Source: Streptomyces sp. 3214.6 (lineage in GTDB: Bacteria; Actinomycetota; Actinomycetes; Streptomycetales; Streptomycetaceae). Taken from it: a stretch of 64,000 bases of DNA. Location of the stretch: the NCBI RefSeq assembly GCF_900129855.1, contig NZ_LT670819.1:6014001-6078000 (forward strand). Direction: 5' to 3'. A program made the translations under genes and the position numbers. The notes below the pieces were generated by a model. That model made no database searches and was not told the origin of the DNA. It saw nothing but the letters and a program-made list of their open reading frames with translations. Positions within the stretch are counted from its first letter, which is position 1, and each line of letters starts with the position of its first letter. This document shows positions 8,461 through 16,668 of the stretch, in pieces.

Positions 8461-8760
8461 ATGAGCACTCTTGAGCCTGAGACCCAGCCCCAGCGAGGCA
8501 CTGGGACGGGGACCCTCGTAGAGCCGACGCCGCAGGTGTCGCACGGTGACGGGGACCACGAGCGCTTCGCCCACTACGTCCAGAAGGACAAGATCATGGC
8601 GAGCGCCCTCGACGGGACGCCCGTCGTGGCCCTGTGCGGCAAGGTATGGGTGCCTGGCCGCGACCCGAAGAAGTACCCGGTGTGCCCGATGTGCAAGGAG
8701 ATCTTCGAGTCCATGGGCATGGGCGGCGACGACAAGGGCCAGGGCGGCGACAAGAAGTAG
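8461..8760 (+). CDS. DUF3039 family small protein
   Basis: A 99-residue actinobacterial protein of unknown function. The conserved core is HYVQKDKIMASALDGTPVVALCGKVWVP followed by YPVCPMCKEIF. Its three cysteines (one, then C-x2-C) suggest a small zinc site. The N-terminal 30 residues and the glycine/lysine-rich tail (GGDDKGQGGDKK) look disordered. ATG 8461 was chosen. In-frame GTG and ATG codons just upstream have no better ribosome-binding site. It follows yqgE closely and is closed by a strong hairpin. Confidence 0.85.
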   Translation: MSTLEPETQPQRGTGTGTLVEPTPQVSHGDGDHERFAHYVQKDKIMASALDGTPVVALCGKVWVPGRDPKKYPVCPMCKEIFESMGMGGDDKGQGGDKK

Positions 8761-8775
8761 CCCGCCGGTCCTCGG

Positions 8776-8815
8776 AAGGCCCCCGGGGCGCGTTCTGACG
8801 CGCTTCGGGGGCCTT
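8776..8815 (+). terminator. Terminator after the DUF3039 gene
   Basis: AAGGCCCCCGGGGCGCG (8776-8792) faces CGCGCTTCGGGGGCCTT (8798-8814) across a short loop, with a TTTG tail. It lies 15 bp after the stop codon and before the aminosugar operon. Confidence 0.75.
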
Positions 8816-8858
8816 TGCGTGTTTCTGCCGTTGCACGGGGTGCGTCGGGTGGTCACAG

Positions 8859-8874
8859 AGTGGTTGAGACCTCT
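8859..8874. promoter_or_regulatory. DasR-like operator (dre) of the ABC/hexosaminidase operon
   Basis: The 16-mer AGTGGTTGAGACCTCT matches the known DasR consensus AGTGGTCTAGACCACT at 13 positions. It lies about 100 bp upstream of the substrate-binding-protein gene, in a promoter position. DasR is the GlcNAc-responsive GntR repressor of Streptomyces, and the downstream genes encode sugar uptake plus a hexosaminidase, which fits that regulon. Confidence 0.65.
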
Positions 8875-8970
8875 TGTCGTCGCGTTCATGAAGTCCCTAG
8901 CCTCCGGTGTGTTGTGCAGAGCAAAACAGCCATTGCGTATGTTGCAACGCAACGCTCGGAGGATCGCTCC

Positions 8971-10302
8971 ATGAAGCTCCCCTCGCTCCCCTCGCTCACC
9001 ACGATCACCACGATCACCACCAGACTCGCCGTGCTCGCGGCCGCCGCCCTCGTCGCCACCGCCTGCGCCCCCCAGACGTCCGACAACTCCTCTTCCGACA
9101 CCGACGCCAAGACGGGCACCCTGCGCGTCTGGCTCTTCCAGGAGGTCGGCAACAAGCCGAAGGAACAGGTCGTCGACTCCGTCGTCGCCGCCTTCGAGAA
9201 GGCCCACAAGGGCACGAAGGCCGCCGTCGAGTACATCCCCGTCGACACCCGCGCCCAGCGCGTCAAGGCAGCCTTCAACGACCCGAAGTCCGCCCCCGAC
9301 GTCATGGAGTACGGCAACACCGACACGGCCGGATACGTCCACGACGGCGGACTCCTCGACGTCACCCAGGACTTCGGCGAGTGGGACGAGACCAAGGACA
9401 CCGACCCCACCGCCAAACAGTCCGTCACCGTCGACGGCAAGCTCTACGGCGCGCCCTTCTACGTCGGCGTCCGCGCCCTCTACTACCGCACGGACGTCTT
9501 CCGGGAACTCGGCCTCGACGTCCCTAAGTCCATGGACGAGCTCGCGACCACCGCGCGCAGAATCCGCGCCGCGAAACCCGACCTGTACGGCCTGGTCGTC
9601 GGCGGCGCCTACACCTACGGCGCGATGCCCTTCGTCTGGGCGGCCGGCGGCGAACTCGCCGACGGCAAGAACGGCTCGTACGCCTCCGCCATCGACAGCG
9701 CGGCCGCCGGCAAGGGCATCACCGCGTACACCTCGCTCTTCTCCGACGACAACTGTCCCGCCGCCAAGTGCGCGGGCATGGGCGGCAACGACACCATCAC
9801 CGCGTTCGCCGCCGGCAAGGCGGGCATGGCGATCGGCGGCGACTTCAGCCACACGGCGGTCGAGGCGGGCAAGGTCAAGGGCGAGTACGCGGTCGTCCCG
9901 CTGCCCGGTGTGACGTCCGGCTCGATCGCCCCGGCCTTCGCGGGCGGCAACAACATCGGCGTTCTGAAGAGCACCTCGCACCGCACCCTCGCCGTCCAGC
10001 TGATGGAGGCCCTCGCCTCCAAGAAGACGCAGGGCGCGCTGTTCGACGCGATGGGCTTCCTGCCCACCTTCACGGACGTCCGCGACCAGGTCGCGGCCAA
10101 GGAGCCCTTCGTGAAGCCGTTCGTGCGGACGCTGGCCGCCGGGACGAAGTTCGTGCCCGCCTCGCCCGCGTGGTCGCAGATCGACTCCTCCCGCGTCCTG
10201 CCGACCATGTTCCAGGAGGTCATCAGCGGCAAGAAGGACGTCGCGGCGGCCTCCGCCGAGGCGGCGAAGAAGATGGACGCGGCGTTCGGCTCCGCCGGGT
10301 GA
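8971..10302 (+). CDS. Sugar ABC transporter substrate-binding lipoprotein
   Basis: A 443-residue family 1 (CUT1-type) extracellular solute-binding protein. A cleavable signal runs from MKLPSLPSL through hydrophobic residues to a lipobox ending ATAC at residue 32 or so, so the mature protein is anchored to the outer face of the membrane. It has the normal bilobal length and motifs such as GTLRVWLFQEVGN, SAPDVMEYGN and GNDTITAFAAGKAGM. GGAGGA precedes the ATG. First gene of a four-gene operon ending in a cytoplasmic GH20 enzyme, so N,N'-diacetylchitobiose or a related aminosugar is the likely ligand (inference from context). Confidence 0.9.
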   Translation: MKLPSLPSLTTITTITTRLAVLAAAALVATACAPQTSDNSSSDTDAKTGTLRVWLFQEVGNKPKEQVVDSVVAAFEKAHKGTKAAVEYIPVDTRAQRVKAAFNDPKSAPDVMEYGNTDTAGYVHDGGLLDVTQDFGEWDETKDTDPTAKQSVTVDGKLYGAPFYVGVRALYYRTDVFRELGLDVPKSMDELATTARRIRAAKPDLYGLVVGGAYTYGAMPFVWAAGGELADGKNGSYASAIDSAAAGKGITAYTSLFSDDNCPAAKCAGMGGNDTITAFAAGKAGMAIGGDFSHTAVEAGKVKGEYAVVPLPGVTSGSIAPAFAGGNNIGVLKSTSHRTLAVQLMEALASKKTQGALFDAMGFLPTFTDVRDQVAAKEPFVKPFVRTLAAGTKFVPASPAWSQIDSSRVLPTMFQEVISGKKDVAAASAEAAKKMDAAFGSAG

Positions 10303-11195
10303 TGTCGGGAACGCCCGGCGGGCGGAGCCGGCAGGCCCCCTGGCTCTACCTCGCCCCTGCGCTGGTCGTCCTCGGCGGGCTGCTGGTCTACCCCGTCTAT
10401 CAGCTCGGGTTGATCTCACTCTTCCGGTACACGCAGGCGCAGGTCAGCGGTGGTCAGCCGACCGTCTTCCGGGGGTTCGGGAACTACGCCGACGTGTTCT
10501 CGGACGACCAGTTCTGGCAGGTGCTGCTGGCGACGGTCGTCTTCGCGGCTGCCTGTGTGCTCTCCACGCTCGCCGTGGGCTGCGCGCTCGCCGTGCTGCT
10601 CACGCGCGTGCGTGCCGTGCCCCGGCTCGCGCTGATGCTGGCCGCGCTGGGCGCCTGGGCCACCCCGGCGGTCACCGGCTCCACGGTCTGGCTGCTGCTG
10701 TTCGACCCCGACTTCGGCCCGGTCAACCGGGTGCTCGGTCTCGGCGACCACTCGTGGACGTACGGCCGCTACAGCGCCTTCCTCCTCGTCCTCCTCGAAG
10801 TGGTGTGGTGCTCGTTCCCGTTCGTGATGGTCACCGTCTACGCCGGGATCCGCGCCGTGCCGACGGAGGTGCTGGAGGCGGCCGCCCTCGACGGAGCCTC
10901 GCAGTGGCGGATCTGGCGGTCGGTGCTCGCCCCGATGCTGCGGCCGATCCTCGTGGTCGTCACCATCCAGTCGGTCATCTGGGACTTCAAGGTCTTCACC
11001 CAGATCTACGTCATGACGAACGGCGGAGGCATCGCCGGTCAGAACCTCGTCCTGAACGTCTACGCCTATCAACAGGCCTTCGCGTCCTCGCAGTACGGCC
11101 TCGGGTCGGCGATCGGCGTCGTGATGCTGCTGATCCTGCTCGCCGTCACGCTGGTCTACCTGCGGCTGCTGCGCCGCCAGGGGGAGGAACTGTGA
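10302..11195 (+). CDS. Sugar ABC transporter permease, MalF-like
   Basis: A 297-residue inner-membrane permease with six predicted membrane segments. The EAA loop that docks on the ATPase is present (VLEAAALDGASQWRIWRSVLAPMLRP). The start ATG overlaps the stop of the binding-protein gene (TGATG), indicating coupling. No ATPase gene is in the operon. As in other Streptomyces sugar importers, a shared MsiK-type ATPase encoded elsewhere probably energises it. Confidence 0.92.
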   Translation: MSGTPGGRSRQAPWLYLAPALVVLGGLLVYPVYQLGLISLFRYTQAQVSGGQPTVFRGFGNYADVFSDDQFWQVLLATVVFAAACVLSTLAVGCALAVLLTRVRAVPRLALMLAALGAWATPAVTGSTVWLLLFDPDFGPVNRVLGLGDHSWTYGRYSAFLLVLLEVVWCSFPFVMVTVYAGIRAVPTEVLEAAALDGASQWRIWRSVLAPMLRPILVVVTIQSVIWDFKVFTQIYVMTNGGGIAGQNLVLNVYAYQQAFASSQYGLGSAIGVVMLLILLAVTLVYLRLLRRQGEEL

Positions 11196-11205
11196 GGGAG
11201 CGATC

Positions 11206-12066
11206 GTGCGGGGAGGAGCTGTGAACCTTCTGCGGGGCCTGATGGCCCGTCCGTGGCGGCTGGCCGCCGAGGCCGGCGCGCTGCTGATCGCGGCCGTCGT
11301 CGCCTTCCCGCTGTACTGGATGGTGCTGAGCGCCTTCAAACCGGCCGGGGAGATCGAGTCGAGCGAGCCGCGGCCATGGACGCTCGCGCCCTCTCTGGAT
11401 TCCTTCCGGCGGGTGTTCGGACAGCAGGAATTCGGCCGCTACTTCCTCAACAGTGTTGTCGTGGCGGGCACGGTGGTGATCGCCTCCGGAGTGATCGCGT
11501 TTCTCGCCGCGACCGCCGTGACCCGATTCCGTTTCCGCTTCCGGACCACTTTGCTGATCATGTTCCTGGTGGCCCAGATGGTGCCCGTGGAGGCACTGAC
11601 GATCCCGTTGTTCTTCCTCATGCGGGACTTCGGTCAGTTGAACACCCTGGGGTCGCTGATCCTGCCCCACATCGCCTTCTCGCTGCCCTTCGCGATCTGG
11701 ATGCTGAGAGGGTTCGTGAAAGCCGTTCCTCAGGCGCTGGAGGAGGCCGCGTACCTCGATGGGGCGAGCCGTACCCGCTTTCTGTGGCAGATCCTTTTCC
11801 CGCTCGTCCTGCCGGGGCTGGTGGCCACGAGCGTGTTTTCCTTCATCTCCGCCTGGAACGACTTCCTGTTCGCGAAGTCGTTCATCATCAGCGACACTTC
11901 CCAGTCGACGCTGCCCATGGCCCTGCTGGTCTTCTACAAGCCGGACGACCCCGACTGGGGCGGTGTGATGGCGGGTTCCACGGTGATGACGATTCCGGTG
12001 CTGGTGTTCTTCGTACTCGTACAGCGACGACTGGTCTCGGGGCTGGGCGGAGCGGTAAAGGACTGA
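11206..12066 (+). CDS. Sugar ABC transporter permease, MalG-like
   Basis: A 286-residue second permease subunit with six membrane segments and the EAA loop ALEEAAYLDGASRTRFLWQI. It pairs with the MalF-like protein just upstream. The GTG at 11206 follows GAGGGAG; a GTG at 11221 with GGAGGAG only 4 bases ahead would drop five residues. It is followed after 2 bases by the hexosaminidase start, so the two are tightly coupled. Confidence 0.92.
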   Translation: MRGGAVNLLRGLMARPWRLAAEAGALLIAAVVAFPLYWMVLSAFKPAGEIESSEPRPWTLAPSLDSFRRVFGQQEFGRYFLNSVVVAGTVVIASGVIAFLAATAVTRFRFRFRTTLLIMFLVAQMVPVEALTIPLFFLMRDFGQLNTLGSLILPHIAFSLPFAIWMLRGFVKAVPQALEEAAYLDGASRTRFLWQILFPLVLPGLVATSVFSFISAWNDFLFAKSFIISDTSQSTLPMALLVFYKPDDPDWGGVMAGSTVMTIPVLVFFVLVQRRLVSGLGGAVKD

Positions 12067-12068
12067 CC

Positions 12069-13709
12069 ATGACTTCACTGATTCCGGTGCCCCGCCGGGT
12101 CGTCGCCGGCTCCGACGAGGTGCGGCTGACGGCGCACTCCCGGATCCACGCCGGTACCGCGACCGAGGGCGTCGGCCACTGGCTGCGCACCGTCCTGTGG
12201 CAGGCCACCGGCCTGCCGCTGCACGAGGGACGGGAACTCGACGACATCGTCGGCGACGGCATCGGGCTCCGACTGGACCCCGGGCTCGGCCCCGAGGAGT
12301 ACCGCCTCGTCAGCGACCGGAGCGGCGTCCTCATCGAGGGCGGCGGCGCGGCCGGGGTGTTCTGGGGCGCTCAGACCCTGCGGCAACTGATGGGTGCCGA
12401 CGCGTACCGCAAAGCCCCGCTCGGCCGGGACCGCACCTGGACCGTGCCGCACGTCACGATCGAGGACGCCCCCCGTTTCCGCTGGCGCGGCCTCATGTTG
12501 GACGTCGCCCGGCACTTCATGCCCAAGGAAGGCGTCCTGCGCTACCTGGACCTGATGGCGGCGCACAAACTCAACGTCTTCCACTTCCATCTGACGGACG
12601 ATCAGGGCTGGCGCGTCGAGATCAAGAGGCACCCCCGGCTGACCGAGGTCGGTTCCTGGCGAACCCGCACGAAATTCGGCCATCGCGCCTCACCCCTGTG
12701 GGACGAGAGGCCGCACGGCGGCTTCTACACGCAGGACGACATCCGGGAGATCGTTGCGTACGCCGCCGAGCGGCATATCACCGTGGTCCCCGAAATCGAC
12801 GTACCCGGACACTCGCAGGCCGCCATCGCCGCGTATCCGGAACTCGGCAACACCGACGCCACGACTGCATCCATCGAGGGGGGCACCGCCCTCTCTGTCT
12901 GGGACACCTGGGGGATCAACCCGAACGTACTCGCCCCCACTGACAACACCCTGCGCTTCTACGAGGGTGTCTTCGAGGAAGTCCTCGATCTCTTCCCCTC
13001 GGAGTTCGTGCACATCGGGGGTGACGAATGCCTCAAGGACCAGTGGCGGCAGTCGCCCACCGCGCAGGCGCGCATCGAGGAACTCGGACTCGCGGACGAG
13101 GACGAACTGCAGTCCTGGTTCATCGGCCACTTCGACAAGTGGCTCTCCGCGCACGGGCGTCGGCTCATCGGCTGGGACGAGATCCTGGAGGGCGGGCTCG
13201 CGGCGGGCGCGGCCGTGTCGTCCTGGCGCGGGTACGCGGGCGGGATCGCCGCCGCGCGCGCGGGACACGACGTCGTCATGTGCCCCGAGCAGCACGTGTA
13301 CCTGGACCACCGGCAGGACGGCGGCCCGGACGAGCCGGTGCCGATCGGCTATGTGCGCACCCTGGAGGACGTCTATCGGTTCGAACCCGTACCCGCGGAG
13401 TTGACGCCCCGGGAGGCCGCGCACGTGCTCGGCACCCAGGCCAACCTGTGGACGGAGGTCATGGAGGACCACGCGCGCGTGGACTACCAGGCCTTCCCCC
13501 GTCTCGCCGCGTTCGCCGAGGTCGCCTGGAGTGCCCTGCCCGCCCCGGCGGAACGGGACTTCGCCGGCTTCGAGCGGCGGATGCGGGCCCACTACGGGCG
13601 ACTCGACGCCCTGGGTGTCGGCTACCGTCCGCCGTCCGGGCCCCGGCCGTGGCAGCGGCGGCCCGGCGTCCTCGGCCGCCCGATCGACGGACCGCCCCCG
13701 AACCGGTGA
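12069..13709 (+). CDS. Cytoplasmic beta-N-acetylhexosaminidase, GH20
   Basis: A 546-residue GH20 enzyme cleaving terminal GlcNAc/GalNAc from short oligosaccharides by substrate-assisted catalysis. An N-terminal GH20b domain (about residues 1-130) precedes the barrel, which begins at PRFRWRGLMLDVARHFMP. HIGGDE carries the catalytic pair D319-E320. There is no signal peptide, so it acts inside the cell on imported sugar, unlike the secreted hexosaminidases of chitin decay. This location, and its fusion to an importer operon under a DasR-like site, support intracellular chitobiose hydrolysis. Confidence 0.93.
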   Translation: MTSLIPVPRRVVAGSDEVRLTAHSRIHAGTATEGVGHWLRTVLWQATGLPLHEGRELDDIVGDGIGLRLDPGLGPEEYRLVSDRSGVLIEGGGAAGVFWGAQTLRQLMGADAYRKAPLGRDRTWTVPHVTIEDAPRFRWRGLMLDVARHFMPKEGVLRYLDLMAAHKLNVFHFHLTDDQGWRVEIKRHPRLTEVGSWRTRTKFGHRASPLWDERPHGGFYTQDDIREIVAYAAERHITVVPEIDVPGHSQAAIAAYPELGNTDATTASIEGGTALSVWDTWGINPNVLAPTDNTLRFYEGVFEEVLDLFPSEFVHIGGDECLKDQWRQSPTAQARIEELGLADEDELQSWFIGHFDKWLSAHGRRLIGWDEILEGGLAAGAAVSSWRGYAGGIAAARAGHDVVMCPEQHVYLDHRQDGGPDEPVPIGYVRTLEDVYRFEPVPAELTPREAAHVLGTQANLWTEVMEDHARVDYQAFPRLAAFAEVAWSALPAPAERDFAGFERRMRAHYGRLDALGVGYRPPSGPRPWQRRPGVLGRPIDGPPPNR

Positions 13710-13960
13710 GCTCCGAACCGGTGATCACGGGCGTCACGGAAAAACCCCGGCAGGGTCACCGAAGAGTGGCAATCGCACGCACCGGTGATGTCGTATGAAA
13801 ACGGACCATCTGTGCGGTGAGGTGGGCGAATGCCTCCTAGCGGACCCCCGCGTTCGGGTGTTGCGAAGATGTGCCAGAGTTGCCACGTCCGCCCTGTCAG
13901 CACGTACCGTACGGCAACACAGGTGGGACCAGGTGGGGCAGCGGGAAGGGGCAGCCGGTT
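13710..13960. other. Intergenic region before the molybdenum hydroxylase operon
   Basis: No gene is supported here. ACCGGTGATC (13719 onward) and CACCGGTGATG (13781 onward) form a short direct repeat. A GGAAGGGG ribosome-binding run ends near 13950, ten bases before the TTG start used for the next gene. No clear promoter hexamers were found. Confidence 0.3.
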
Positions 13961-14854
13961 TTGAGCACGCACGCACCGCAGGCGGCGCAGGCCGTCACGC
14001 TGCCCACAACGCTGGACGAGGCCGTGGCGGCGCTGGCGGCCATGCCCGCGGCCGTGCCGGTGGCCGGCGGCACCGACCTGATGGCTGCCGTCAACTCCGG
14101 GCAACTGCGGCCCGCCGGGCTCGTCGGGCTCGGCCGGATCAGCGAGATCCGTGGCTGGCAGTACCAGGACGGCCACGCGTTGCTCGGCGCCGGACTCACG
14201 CACGCGCGCATGGGCCGTCCCGACTTCGCCGCCCTCATCCCGGCGCTCGCCGCAGCGGCGCGCGCCGCGGGCCCGCCGCAGATCCGCAACGCGGGCACCC
14301 TCGGCGGCAACATCGCCTCGGCCGCCCCCACGGGCGACGCGCTGCCCGTGCTGGCCGCGCTGGAAGCGACCCTGATCATCGCGGGCTCGGGCGGAGCCCG
14401 CCGGGAGATCCCGGTGTCGCACCTGCTGGCCGGCATGGAGATGCTGCGCGGCGGCGAACTCATCGGCTACGTGCGCGTGCCGCTGCTGCACGCCCCGCAG
14501 GTCTTCCTGAAGGCCACCGGCCGCACCGGCCCGGGCCGCGCGGTCGCCTCCGTGGCGCTGGTCCTCGACCCCGCCCGGCGCGGCGTCAGGTGTGCCGTGG
14601 GCGCCATAGCGCCGATGCCGCTGCGGCCCCTGGAGGCCGAGCAGTGGGTCGCCCGCCTCATCGACTGGGACAACAACCGCACGATCGTCCCCGAGGCCCT
14701 GAACGCCTTCGGGGAGTACGTCGCCGCCGCCTGCATCCCCGACCCGGTGCCCGGCGTGGACGGCTCCGTACCGGAACTTCCGCCCGCAGTACTGCACCTG
14801 CGGCGCACCGTCGCCGCGCTGGCCCGACGAGCACTGGGGAGGGCGCTGTCGTGA
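13961..14854 (+). CDS. Molybdenum hydroxylase FAD-binding (medium) subunit
   Basis: A 297-residue CoxM/XdhB-like subunit that passes electrons from the iron-sulfur subunit to FAD. The FAD pyrophosphate-binding motifs are present: PVAGGTDLMAAV early, and the diagnostic IRNAGTLGGNIASAAPTGD. The TTG start at 13961 was chosen because GGAAGGGG lies upstream and the family N-terminus aligns there; the open frame upstream shows no family residues. The stop overlaps the GTG of the iron-sulfur gene. Order FAD, 2Fe-2S, Mo is the usual operon order. Confidence 0.9.
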   Translation: MSTHAPQAAQAVTLPTTLDEAVAALAAMPAAVPVAGGTDLMAAVNSGQLRPAGLVGLGRISEIRGWQYQDGHALLGAGLTHARMGRPDFAALIPALAAAARAAGPPQIRNAGTLGGNIASAAPTGDALPVLAALEATLIIAGSGGARREIPVSHLLAGMEMLRGGELIGYVRVPLLHAPQVFLKATGRTGPGRAVASVALVLDPARRGVRCAVGAIAPMPLRPLEAEQWVARLIDWDNNRTIVPEALNAFGEYVAAACIPDPVPGVDGSVPELPPAVLHLRRTVAALARRALGRALS

Positions 14855-16668
14855 CCGACGACCAGCACGGACACGGACACGGACAGGGACACGGCCAAGG
14901 GCACGGACAGGAGACCGGGCAGGGCCAGGGCGCGCCGCAGGGCGGCAGCCGCTGGGACCCGCTGCCCCAGGGGGACTACGACGACGGCGCGACCGCCTTC
15001 GTGAAGCTCCCCGAGGGCGGCATCGACGCCCTCCTGGCCGGCCGAGGCAACAGCCCGCTCGCCGCGCCGGGCCACGGCTATGTGCCGCCGCAGATAGCGG
15101 TGGCGCCCGAGCCGGACGACACCGCCTGGGCGGCCCCGGCCGGCGGCGCGGACTGGGCCGCCCCCCAGGGCACCCCGCAGACGGTCGGCGACGACCGGTT
15201 CTCGTACCACCCGGGCGCGACCGGCCAGTGGACCTTCGAGGACACCTCGGCAGGCGGCCAGGGTGCGGCGCAGTCCGCGCCCGCCCCCGGCCACGACGTC
15301 ACCGGCCAGTGGTCGATCCCCGTCGCGGGCGGCGAACTGCCCGACGAGTCGGGCGAGTTCACCGCGTCGGCACTGGTCGAGCAGTGGGGCGGCACCCCCC
15401 CGTCCACCCTGCCCGGCGGCGCGCCCGCGCCCTGGGCGACGGGCCCGGCGGACCCGACGGGCGCGACCGATACGGCGGGCGCCGCGGGCCAGGCCTGGGG
15501 ACACCCCACGGACGGCGCCGACCCGGCCGTACGACAGGCGGCGACGGAGGCGCCCGCCTTCGGACACGCGCCGGAGCACGCGCCCCCGCACCACGAGCCG
15601 GCCGGCCACGAGCAGTCGCACACCGAGCCTTCGCACGGTGACCCTTCGCACGGCGAGCACCAGCACGAACACGGGCACACCGGGCAACACGCGCACCCCG
15701 ACGGCGCGTTCGCCCCGGAAGTCTCGGCCGAGGCGTACACCGTGCCCCCGAACGGCCCCCTGGAGGCCGCTCGACAGGCCGCGGAGGCCGAGCGGACCAC
15801 CGAGGCCGACGGGGACCCGGAGCACGCCCACGAGGCCGCCCACGAGCCCGCCCCCGCCGCCGACGGCGCCCCCTCGGATCCCGACGCGCAGACGGAACCG
15901 GTCGCGGAGACCGAGGAACGGGACGCGGCCCCGGACGTCGCCTCCCCGCAACCCGCCGAGGCCGCCGAGCCCGGTGAGGCCGCGGAGGCCGTGGAAGCGC
16001 CCGAGGACGCCCCGGCGCCGTTCCACGAGGAACACCCCCTCGCCGCCTATGTGCTGCGCGTCAACGGCTCCGAGCGCCCCGTCACCGACGCCTGGATCGG
16101 CGAGTCGCTGCTCTACGTGCTGCGTGAGCGCCTCGGCCTCGCGGGCGCCAAGGACGGCTGCTCGCAGGGCGAGTGCGGGGCCTGCAACGTACAGGTGGAC
16201 GGGCGGCTCGTCGCCTCCTGTCTGGTGCCGGCCGTGACCGCCGCCGGCAGCGAGGTCCGTACCGTCGAGGGCCTGGCCGAGGACGGACAGCCCTCGGACG
16301 TGCAGCGGGCGCTCGCCAAGTGCGGGGCCGTGCAGTGCGGCTTCTGCGTGCCCGGCATGGCGATGACCGTGCACGACCTGCTGGAGGGCAACCCGGCGCC
16401 GTCGGAACTGGAGGCCCGCCAGGCCCTGTGCGGCAACCTGTGCCGCTGCTCCGGCTACCGGGGCGTCCTCCAGGCCGTGCAGGACGTCGTCGCCGAACGC
16501 GAGGCGCACGCCGCCGCCGAGGCGGGGACGGACGGGGACGAGGCCCGTATCCCCCACCAGGCGGGACCCGGCGCGGGCGGCGTCCACGCGTCGGCGTTCG
16601 AGAACCCGGCACAGCCCCACCCCCATGACCCGGCGTACGGACAGGGCCAGGACGGAGGCCAGGCGTGA
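14851..16668 (+). CDS. Molybdenum hydroxylase 2Fe-2S subunit with long disordered N-terminus
   Basis: 605 residues, about four times the usual 160. The C-terminal part from about residue 393 is a normal CoxS-type ferredoxin. It has a plant-type cluster (GCSQGECGACNVQVDG then SC) and a second cluster in CGAVQCGFC and CGNLCRCSGY. The first 390 residues are low complexity: a His/Gly/Gln start (HGHGHGQGHGQGHGQ), then Pro/Ala/acidic sequence with repeated FEDTSAGG- and WSIPVAGG-like blocks and more His-rich patches (HGDPSHGEHQHEHGHTGQH). The His content suggests metal binding or an assembly role (inference). The GTG start overlaps the upstream stop by 4 bases; a start nearer the domain would lose coupling. 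Confidence 0.87.
   Translation: MTDDQHGHGHGQGHGQGHGQETGQGQGAPQGGSRWDPLPQGDYDDGATAFVKLPEGGIDALLAGRGNSPLAAPGHGYVPPQIAVAPEPDDTAWAAPAGGADWAAPQGTPQTVGDDRFSYHPGATGQWTFEDTSAGGQGAAQSAPAPGHDVTGQWSIPVAGGELPDESGEFTASALVEQWGGTPPSTLPGGAPAPWATGPADPTGATDTAGAAGQAWGHPTDGADPAVRQAATEAPAFGHAPEHAPPHHEPAGHEQSHTEPSHGDPSHGEHQHEHGHTGQHAHPDGAFAPEVSAEAYTVPPNGPLEAARQAAEAERTTEADGDPEHAHEAAHEPAPAADGAPSDPDAQTEPVAETEERDAAPDVASPQPAEAAEPGEAAEAVEAPEDAPAPFHEEHPLAAYVLRVNGSERPVTDAWIGESLLYVLRERLGLAGAKDGCSQGECGACNVQVDGRLVASCLVPAVTAAGSEVRTVEGLAEDGQPSDVQRALAKCGAVQCGFCVPGMAMTVHDLLEGNPAPSELEARQALCGNLCRCSGYRGVLQAVQDVVAEREAHAAAEAGTDGDEARIPHQAGPGAGGVHASAFENPAQPHPHDPAYGQGQDGGQA

Noticed and set aside
13795..14850. A longer N-terminus of the 2Fe-2S subunit, beginning at 13795
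   Set aside because: It is antisense-like Arg-rich sequence overlapping the FAD subunit in another frame; the GTG at 14851 is coupled to the FAD gene stop.
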